64,000 bases of DNA. It comes from Pseudodesulfovibrio hydrargyri. Lineage in GTDB: Bacteria > Desulfobacterota > Desulfovibrionia > Desulfovibrionales > Desulfovibrionaceae. The DNA lies in contig NZ_LKAQ01000001.1 in the NCBI RefSeq assembly GCF_001874525.1, positions 620,001-684,000 on the forward strand. Reading direction: 5' to 3'. The notes beneath the pieces are model-generated. The model was not told where the DNA came from. It did not search any database and saw only the letters and a program-made list of their open reading frames with translations. Positions 60,442-64,000 of this stretch are shown piece by piece. The position numbers were made by a program, and so were the translations under genes. Position 1 is the stretch's first letter. The number at the start of each line of letters is the position of its first letter.

Positions 60442-62844
60442 CTAGAACCGGATGGGCAGGTTCTTTTCCAGGGCGTCCAGGATGTTCTTGTGTTCCTTGT
60501 CGATCTGCTTGTCCTTGAGGGTCTTGGTCGGCGAGCGGTAGGTCAGGCGGAAGGACAGGTTGCGTTCCTCCTCCTGGCCTTCGGGCACGAACTCGGCCAC
60601 GAGCTCCACGGACTCCAGGATGTCCACGCCCGCGGACAGGATGGTCTCGCGGATGGCGTCGGCATGCAGGGTCACGGGGCCGATGACGGTTACGTCGCGG
60701 CGGCTGGGCGGGAAGACCGGCAGCGACTGGAAGTTGATTTTGTGCGCATCGACCATGTCGCGCAGGCCGTCCAGGTTGAAGTCGGCCAGCCAGACGTCCT
60801 TGCGGGCGTGGTAGTAGTCGGCCATTTCCTCGCGCACCCGGCCGATGACGCCCACGGGTTCGCCGGACACGGCCACCCGCACGCAGGGCGTGAGGTAGGG
60901 GTGCTCGCCCTCGGCCATGGTGAAGACCGGGGCTTCGAGCTTGAGGGTGTCGGCCAGCAGGTGCTCCACGTGGCCCTTGATGTCCAGGTAGTCCACGTCG
61001 CCGTGTGCCCAGGGCCATTCCTCGGCGTGGCGCGGACCATAGAGCAGCATGCCCAGCCGGGTCTGCTCGCGGGTCTCGGTCTCGGAGGTCTCGTCAAAGA
61101 CGAACTGCTTGGCCACCTCGAACAGGCGGATGTGGTTGTTGCCCTTGGACAGGTTGTTCTTGAGCGCGCCCAGCAGGCCGGGGGCGAGTTCGGTGCGCAT
61201 GACGTTCTGTTCCTCGGACAACGGGTTGGCGATGAACACGCGGCCCTCTTCGGGCAGGGAAAGGCGGTCGAGGTCGTCGGAGCCGGTGAAGCTGTAGTTG
61301 ATCGCCTCGTTCAGGCCCACGCCGCGTCCCCACAGCTTGACCCGCCTGATGAAATCGTACACCGGGGTCCCGGCCACGCCCTCCAGGGACTTGGCCACCT
61401 TGGGAAGCACCGCCGGGATGCGGTCCAGGCCGTAGACGCGGCCCACTTCCTCGTACAGGTCCACCTCGCGCTCAAGGTCCAACCGGTGGGACGGGGAATT
61501 CACGGTCCAGTTGTCCGGATCGGCATCGTCCACGGTGCACCCTTCAAGCTCGAAGACCTTCTTGGCGAAGGCCGGTTCCAGGTCCAGGCCGAGCAGGGAC
61601 ATGCACCGTTTGTGGCGGTAGCCGTGGGTGCGGTCCTGCCAGGGCCGGGGCTCGTTGGAGACCACGCCCGTAAGCACGGTGCCGCCCGAGGTCTCGGCCA
61701 TGAGCTGGGCCGCGCGGTCGATGCAGAACCGGTTGAGCTGCTGGTCCACACCGCGCTCGAAGCGGTAGGACGCCTCGGAAGGCAGGGCCAGGCGGCGGGC
61801 GGTCTTGCGGATGGTGCCGGGACGAAACACGGCGGCCTCCAGCAGGACGTTGGTGGACCCGGCGTGCATCTCGGTATTGGAACCGCCCATGACGCCGGCC
61901 AGGCCCACAGCCCGCTTGCCGTCGCGGATGAGCAGGTCGTTGGCCGTGAGCGTGCGCTCCACGTCGTCCAGGGTGGTGAACTTCATGCCCTCTTCGGCCA
62001 GGGCCACGCGCAGCGTGGAGTCCTCGACCCGGTCGAGATCGTATGAGTGCATGGGCTGGCCCAGTTCGAACATGATGTAGTTGGTCACGTCCACGATATT
62101 GGAGATGGGACGCTGGCCCAGGGCGAGCAGCTTGAAGCGCATCCAGTCCGGAGCCTTGCGGGTCTCCACGCCCTTGATGACGCGTCCGTTGAAAAGCGGG
62201 CAGTACTCGGGGTCGTCGATCAGAATCTTGATCTCGTCCGCGGCATTGCCGCCGCCCTCGACCAGGTTCAGCTGAGGCATGGTCAGGGGCAGGTCGAAGG
62301 CCAGCGCGGTCTCGCGCGCGAAACCGAGGATGGAAAGACAGTCGGCGCGGTTGGGGGTGATGTCGAAGTCGAAGACCACCCGCTCCAGGTTCAGGGCGTC
62401 CACCAGCTTGTCGCCGACCGTAAGCGAGTCGTCGAGCACCCAGATGCCCTCGTGATCCTCGGAAAAGCCCAGTTCGCGCTCGGAGCAGATCATGCCCATG
62501 GACTTGACGCCCCGGAGCTTGGCCTTCTTGATCTTCATGCCGTCGGGCATGGTCGTGCCGACCATGGCCACGGGCACCTTCTGGCCCTTGGCCACGTTGG
62601 GCGCGCCGCACACGATGGTCAGGGTCTCCGGGCCGCCCACATCCACGGTGCAGACCGACAGGTGGTCGGACTCGGGATGAGGCTCGCGCTCGGCCACAAA
62701 GCCGACCACGATGTCCTGCACGGCCTCGAAGGGATCGGTGATGCCGTCCAGCTCAAGGCCGAGCATGGTCAACTTGTCCCCCAGGACCTGGATATCCCCC
62801 TCGTAGGGGACGAATTCACGCAACCAATTCAAGCTAACTAACAT
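60442..62844 (-). CDS. pheT: Phenylalanyl-tRNA synthetase beta subunit
   Basis: 800 residues from ATG 62844; its ribosome site GGAGGC is the end of an intergenic repeat. Domains: tRNA-binding OB fold (about 40-150, GFVAEREPHPESDHLSVCTVDVG), B3/B4 editing domain, B5, catalytic-like core, and the C-terminal anticodon-binding FDX-ACB domain (FPPSRRDVTVIGPV). It charges tRNA-Phe with the alpha subunit. Cotranscription with pheS is likely, although they are 232 bases apart. Confidence 0.96.
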   Translation of the reverse strand: MLVSLNWLREFVPYEGDIQVLGDKLTMLGLELDGITDPFEAVQDIVVGFVAEREPHPESDHLSVCTVDVGGPETLTIVCGAPNVAKGQKVPVAMVGTTMPDGMKIKKAKLRGVKSMGMICSERELGFSEDHEGIWVLDDSLTVGDKLVDALNLERVVFDFDITPNRADCLSILGFARETALAFDLPLTMPQLNLVEGGGNAADEIKILIDDPEYCPLFNGRVIKGVETRKAPDWMRFKLLALGQRPISNIVDVTNYIMFELGQPMHSYDLDRVEDSTLRVALAEEGMKFTTLDDVERTLTANDLLIRDGKRAVGLAGVMGGSNTEMHAGSTNVLLEAAVFRPGTIRKTARRLALPSEASYRFERGVDQQLNRFCIDRAAQLMAETSGGTVLTGVVSNEPRPWQDRTHGYRHKRCMSLLGLDLEPAFAKKVFELEGCTVDDADPDNWTVNSPSHRLDLEREVDLYEEVGRVYGLDRIPAVLPKVAKSLEGVAGTPVYDFIRRVKLWGRGVGLNEAINYSFTGSDDLDRLSLPEEGRVFIANPLSEEQNVMRTELAPGLLGALKNNLSKGNNHIRLFEVAKQFVFDETSETETREQTRLGMLLYGPRHAEEWPWAHGDVDYLDIKGHVEHLLADTLKLEAPVFTMAEGEHPYLTPCVRVAVSGEPVGVIGRVREEMADYYHARKDVWLADFNLDGLRDMVDAHKINFQSLPVFPPSRRDVTVIGPVTLHADAIRETILSAGVDILESVELVAEFVPEGQEEERNLSFRLTYRSPTKTLKDKQIDKEHKNILDALEKNLPIRF

Positions 62845-62848
62845 GAGT

Positions 62849-62952
62849 GCCTCCGGCGGCCGGGGGAAGGGGAAGAGGGGAACCCTTTGAAAAGGCTTCC
62901 CTCTTCCCTTCCCCGGACCCCCATCCCCATCTCCCCTCCTAAACTTTTTTGG
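62849..62952. repeat. Intergenic inverted-repeat element, half copy (copy D)
   Basis: Terminal sequence GCCTCCGGCGGCC (62849-62861) leads into a near-perfect hairpin (62861-62916, GGGGGAAGGGGAAGAGGGGAA with its pyrimidine complement) and then TCCTAAACTTTTTTGG. The right half is absent. It lies between pheS and pheT in the same orientation and position as copy B before the ETF-QO gene. Confidence 0.7.
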
Positions 62953-63027
62953 ATGCGCAGTGCGCGCGTTCGGAGGGGGAGGAAAAGTTGTCTTCGTAAG
63001 AGGTGAACCCTGTCGAGTTCAGTATGT

Positions 63028-63066
63028 CAAAAGGGGCACGCGGGAAGGCTGACGCCCTCCCGTGCC
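63028..63066 (-). terminator. Possible weak terminator after pheS
   Basis: GGCAC/GTGCC with GGGA/TCCC and a small bulge forms a hairpin (63035-63066) followed on the minus strand by CCCCTTTTG. It could reduce pheT expression relative to pheS. Confidence 0.35.
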
Positions 63067-63076
63067 GCCACAAAAT

Positions 63077-64000
63077 CTAGGCGAACTGTTCCAGGAAACG
63101 GACGTCGTTCTCGAAGAACATGCGCAGATCGTCGATGCCGTACTTGAGCATGGCCATGCGCTCGACGCCGAGCCCGAAGGCGAAGCCCGTGTAGACCTCG
63201 GGGTCGTAGCCCACCGACCTGAATACGTTGGGATCGACCATGCCGCAGCCCAGGATCTCCACCCAGCCGGTGCCCTTGCAGACACGGCAGGTCTTTCCGT
63301 GCATCTCGCCCTTGCCGCCGCACACGGCGCAGGAGATGTCGACCTCGGCGCTGGGTTCGGTGAACGGGAAGAAGCTCGGACGGAAACGGACGTTGGTCTT
63401 GGGACCGAAGACCTTGCGCACGAACACGGTCAGGGTGCCGCGCAGATCGCCCATGGACACGTTTTTATCGACCAGCAGCCCCTCGATCTGATGGAACATG
63501 GGGGTGTGGGTCAGATCCGAGTCGCGGCGATAGACCTTGCCCGGGGCGATGACCGCCACCGGCGGCTGGCGCTTGAGCATGGAACGAATCTGCATGCCCG
63601 AGGTGTGGGTGCGCAGGACGATCTTCTCCGACACGTACAGCGTGTCCTGCATGTCGCGGGCCGGGTGGTCCGGCGGCATGTTCAGGGCCTCGAAGTTGTG
63701 CCAGTCGTTCTCCACCTCGGGCCCGGCGGCGTGCTCGAAGCCGAGCCCGACCAGGACCGAGGCGATCTCGTCCATGACCAGGGTCACGGGATGCAGGGAA
63801 CCGGCCCACGGCTTGCGGCCCGGCATGGAGGGATCGAAGCGCGACATGGCCTGGCCCGCCTCGGCGGCGTTCAGCTCGGCCTCCCACGCGTCAAGCGTGG
63901 CCGTGATGGCCTGCTTGACCTCGTTGGCCTTCTTGCCGGCCTCGGGCTTGTCGGAATTGTCGAGCTTGCCGAGCCTGCCCATGATCTGGGCGAGCTTGCC
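63077..64000 (-). CDS. pheS: Phenylalanyl-tRNA synthetase alpha subunit, N-terminus missing
   Basis: The frame is open to the end of the window and reads [15 protein letters not shown]... at the edge, so the start lies beyond 64000; the Met at 63982 is internal. Class II motifs are present: motif 1 [20 protein letters not shown], motif 2 [14 protein letters not shown], the region [19 protein letters not shown] and motif 3 [20 protein letters not shown] Cys set ([18 protein letters not shown]) forms a zinc-ribbon-like insert. It precedes pheT. Confidence 0.96.
   Translation of the reverse strand, partial: GKLAQIMGRLGKLDNSDKPEAGKKANEVKQAITATLDAWEAELNAAEAGQAMSRFDPSMPGRKPWAGSLHPVTLVMDEIASVLVGLGFEHAAGPEVENDWHNFEALNMPPDHPARDMQDTLYVSEKIVLRTHTSGMQIRSMLKRQPPVAVIAPGKVYRRDSDLTHTPMFHQIEGLLVDKNVSMGDLRGTLTVFVRKVFGPKTNVRFRPSFFPFTEPSAEVDISCAVCGGKGEMHGKTCRVCKGTGWVEILGCGMVDPNVFRSVGYDPEVYTGFAFGLGVERMAMLKYGIDDLRMFFENDVRFLEQFA

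Overview
The window is about 64 kb of a high-GC, gene-dense bacterial chromosome. It points to a sulfate-reducing Desulfovibrionaceae bacterium: it carries hgcAB, large electron-transfer flavoprotein genes with a quinone-oxidoreductase partner, a DsrE-like protein, many PAS/hybrid sensor kinases, a class I adenylate cyclase and a split purH. From memory, the residue numbers of the key HgcA and HgcB cysteines (Cys93 counted from the GTG start; Cys73, Cys94 and Cys95) equal those used in published mutagenesis of the mercury methylator Desulfovibrio desulfuricans ND132 (Pseudodesulfovibrio mercurii). The source is therefore probably that strain or a close relative; this is inference, not proof. 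No rRNA, tRNA, CRISPR array, prophage or transposase was seen.

Layout. 1-13 kb: tail of a carbon-nitrogen hydrolase, a secreted NTN hydrolase, a thioredoxin-like/radical SAM pair, a multi-PAS sigma54 activator, a stand-alone receiver, an exported cyclophilin, a hybrid kinase with a periplasmic solute-binding domain, and an acyl-CoA synthetase with an inserted 11-residue-repeat helix. 13-16.5 kb: an azlC-azlD-racemase operon divergent from a MocR regulator. 16.5-19.4 kb: rarD, then arsR-hgcA-hgcB. 19.3-23.4 kb: isochorismatase-like hydrolase, DsrE-like protein, receiver plus hybrid kinase, rhodanese. 23.4-30 kb, minus strand: acyl-CoA dehydrogenase, ETF-quinone oxidoreductase, etfB, etfA. 30-36 kb: class I adenylate cyclase with HEAT-like and pentapeptide domains, a monooxygenase-like protein, an NhaC-type antiporter. 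36-42 kb, minus strand: endolysin-like protein, GNAT, holB, purA, a small conserved protein, a chemotaxis receptor. 42-50.5 kb: AICAR transformylase half of purH, SemiSWEET, RNase II/R-like enzyme, plsY, CDF transporter, hflX, and the IMP cyclohydrolase half of purH. 51-58 kb: TPR protein and the flagellar operon flgB-flgC-fliE-fliF-fliG-fliH-fliI behind a near-consensus sigma54 promoter. 58-64 kb, minus strand: AsmA-like protein, MerR regulator, pheT and partial pheS.

The central observation is at hgcA. The usual GTG start (18021) has no Shine-Dalgarno sequence, and the same reading frame continues upstream with no other start codon through one TGA (17955-17957). It reaches an ATG at 17832 that has a GGAGG and overlaps the arsR stop codon as ATGA. 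The residues between TGA and GTG resemble the HgcA family N-terminus as I remember it, and a 6-bp hairpin with G in its loop follows the TGA at a bacterial SECIS spacing. This suggests a full-length HgcA of about 401 residues with selenocysteine next to cysteine, translated from an arsR-hgcA-hgcB operon whose promoter -10 element lies in an inverted-repeat operator.

Other notable signals are a family of intergenic elements with 13-bp inverted termini GCCTCCGGCGGCC and internal hairpins (near 25.4, 27.5, 60.2 and 62.9 kb), two of which supply the ribosome binding site of the next gene; purH split into two genes 6.6 kb apart; and the unusual adenylate cyclase architecture.
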